Below are positions 6,147-7,036 of a DNA stretch of 7,036 bases, in pieces. Position 1 is the stretch's first letter. The number at the start of each line of letters is the position of its first letter. The stretch is from MED-G82 sp964342675 (GTDB lineage: Bacteria; Pseudomonadota; Gammaproteobacteria; Magnimaribacterales; D2472). The notes beneath the pieces were generated by a model. It was not told where the DNA came from and made no database searches. It worked only from the letters and a program-made list of their open reading frames with translations. The stretch is from assembly GCA_964342675.1 (NCBI GenBank), contig CAYFFR010000043.1:1-7036 (forward strand), read 5' to 3'. Made by a program: the position numbers and the translations under genes.

Positions 6147-6540
6147 AGAATTCCCTATAAAAGTTTTTGTTGAGGATACAGATTTTCAAGGTTTTGTTTA
6201 TCATGCAAACTATATTAAATATTTTGAGAGAGCAAGAACACAGTTTTTAAATGATCACAATTTTTCACAATCAGATGCTATATCGAATGGATTATATGTA
6301 ATAAAAAAATTAAATATTTTATTCTCTTTACCTGCAAAATTGGAGGATGAATTAGTTATTTCGACTAGAGTAGAAGCTCTTTCCAGGGCTAGACTGGAGT
6401 TCTCACAGGTTATTAATTTTAGAGATAATTATAAAAAATGTTGCGAAGGTTTAATAGAAGTGTGTTTTTTAGATAAGATAAATAAAAAACCAATTGCATT
6501 TGATTCAAAATTACTTAAATTAATTAATAACCATGAATGA
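6124..6540 (+). CDS. ybgC: YbgC acyl-CoA thioesterase (hotdog fold), Tol-Pal operon
   Basis: 138 residues against 134 in E. coli YbgC. The 4HBT signature is clear: VEDTDFQGFVYHANYIKYFERART (about residues 16-39), with catalytic Asp20 and His27, in a single hotdog domain. YbgC hydrolyses acyl-CoA thioesters in the cytoplasm, and the E. coli protein has been found with acyl carrier protein and phospholipid synthesis enzymes at the inner membrane. Its place directly before tolQ is the classic tol-pal arrangement. The two residues after DTD are Phe-Gln where E. coli has Ala-Gly. The ATG at 6124 lies inside the nuclease gene (23-base overlap); a second ATG at 6136 (Met5) would cut the overlap to 11 bases and still keep the whole domain, and neither start has a clear ribosome site. 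Confidence 0.94.
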   Translation: MSQPMQCKEFPIKVFVEDTDFQGFVYHANYIKYFERARTQFLNDHNFSQSDAISNGLYVIKKLNILFSLPAKLEDELVISTRVEALSRARLEFSQVINFRDNYKKCCEGLIEVCFLDKINKKPIAFDSKLLKLINNHE

Positions 6541-7036
6541 ATTTTCTATATTAGATCTATTTTTTCAAGCTTCGTTATTAGTTCAACTAGTAATGATCTT
6601 GCTTTTAGTAGCTTCATTAGTCTCTTGGGTGATGATTATAGAGAGGTTATTGCATTTCAAGCATAGACGCCAAGAAGATGATTCATTTGAGAAGTTATTT
6701 TGGAATTCTTCAAATCTTAATGAATTATTTAATAAAATATGTTCTGAAGAGAAGAACACTTTGTTGGGTTTATCAAGAGTATTTCATTATGCATTTAAAG
6801 AATACTCAAAAATTGAAAATAATAAATTAGATACAAATGATTTCATTACAGACAATGTCAGTAGGTCAATTAGAATTGCTATATCTAAAGAAGAAGATAT
6901 TCATTCCAAGAATTTAGATTTTTTAGCAAATGTTGGCTCAGTTAGCCCATATATTGGTCTGTTTGGAACTGTCATAGGTATTGTAAATGCATTTCAGGGC
7001 TTGTCTGATGCCACTCAAGCCACAATTAACGCAGTT
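6533..7036 (+). CDS. tolQ: TolQ, Tol-Pal proton channel subunit (N-terminal 168 residues, runs off window)
   Basis: Inner-membrane protein of the MotA/TolQ/ExbB family that, with TolR, uses the proton motive force to drive TolA and keep the outer membrane attached during division. The open frame starts at ATG 6533, overlaps the ybgC stop by 8 bases and is still open at 7036 (168 codons). The N-terminus NEFSILDLFFQASLLVQLVM closely follows the E. coli pattern. The first membrane helix is about residues 15-36, then a cytoplasmic loop with FEKLFW and SRSIRIAISKE. The second membrane segment begins around the family signature GSVSPYIGLFGTVIGI (135-150), including the conserved GLFGT threonine (Thr146). 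The overlap and lack of a clear ribosome site imply translational coupling to ybgC. tolR, tolA, tolB and pal would be expected downstream. Confidence 0.95.
   Translation, partial: MNEFSILDLFFQASLLVQLVMILLLVASLVSWVMIIERLLHFKHRRQEDDSFEKLFWNSSNLNELFNKICSEEKNTLLGLSRVFHYAFKEYSKIENNKLDTNDFITDNVSRSIRIAISKEEDIHSKNLDFLANVGSVSPYIGLFGTVIGIVNAFQGLSDATQATINAV

Noticed and set aside
1..7036. CRISPR array, tRNA/rRNA gene, insertion sequence or prophage boundary
   Set aside because: No regularly spaced repeats, cloverleaf, terminal inverted repeats or integrase/transposase were found; nearly every base is accounted for by housekeeping genes.

Overview
This 7,036-base, AT-rich window is a compact stretch of bacterial chromosome with almost no non-coding DNA. 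The gene order fmdB-aspS-yebC-(resolvase slot)-ybgC-tolQ is typical of Gammaproteobacteria, and the proteins look gammaproteobacterial. High A+T, very short spacers and overlapping genes suggest a streamlined, probably marine lineage of the SAR86 kind; that placement is inference.

Layout. Positions 1-363 hold the 3' end of recA. A 60-base gap with a plausible promoter and a small hairpin leads into a thiolase gene (424-1602). The thiolase converges on proS (minus strand, 1586-2860). Their coding ends overlap by 17 bases, and the likely thiolase terminator lies inside the end of proS. A 54-base divergent spacer separates proS from a plus-strand gene train that runs to the window end: fmdB-like zinc ribbon gene, aspS, yebC, a PD-(D/E)XK nuclease gene, ybgC and the start of tolQ. 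Gaps in this train are 2-3 bases or negative, so it is very probably one operon.

How the genes fit together. The window mixes recombination (RecA, the nuclease), translation (ProRS, AspRS, YebC) and envelope maintenance (YbgC, TolQ). The most notable point is the gene at 5724-6146. It sits where gammaproteobacteria usually carry ruvC (followed by ruvA and ruvB), but encodes a small Hjc/phage-type Holliday-junction-resolvase-like nuclease with an intact E13/D44/E53-x-K55 site. ruvA and ruvB are absent from the cluster. This looks like displacement of RuvC by an unrelated resolvase of archaeal/phage type.

Two further points concern translation accuracy. ProRS lacks nearly all of the editing (INS) domain that sits between motifs 2 and 3 in the usual bacterial enzyme. 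AspRS carries His30 and Gly81, residues associated with non-discriminating enzymes that charge both tRNA-Asp and tRNA-Asn. RecA also ends in a short lysine-rich tail instead of the acidic tail of E. coli RecA. No tRNA, rRNA, CRISPR array or mobile element was seen, and there is no gene-free stretch over 300 bases.
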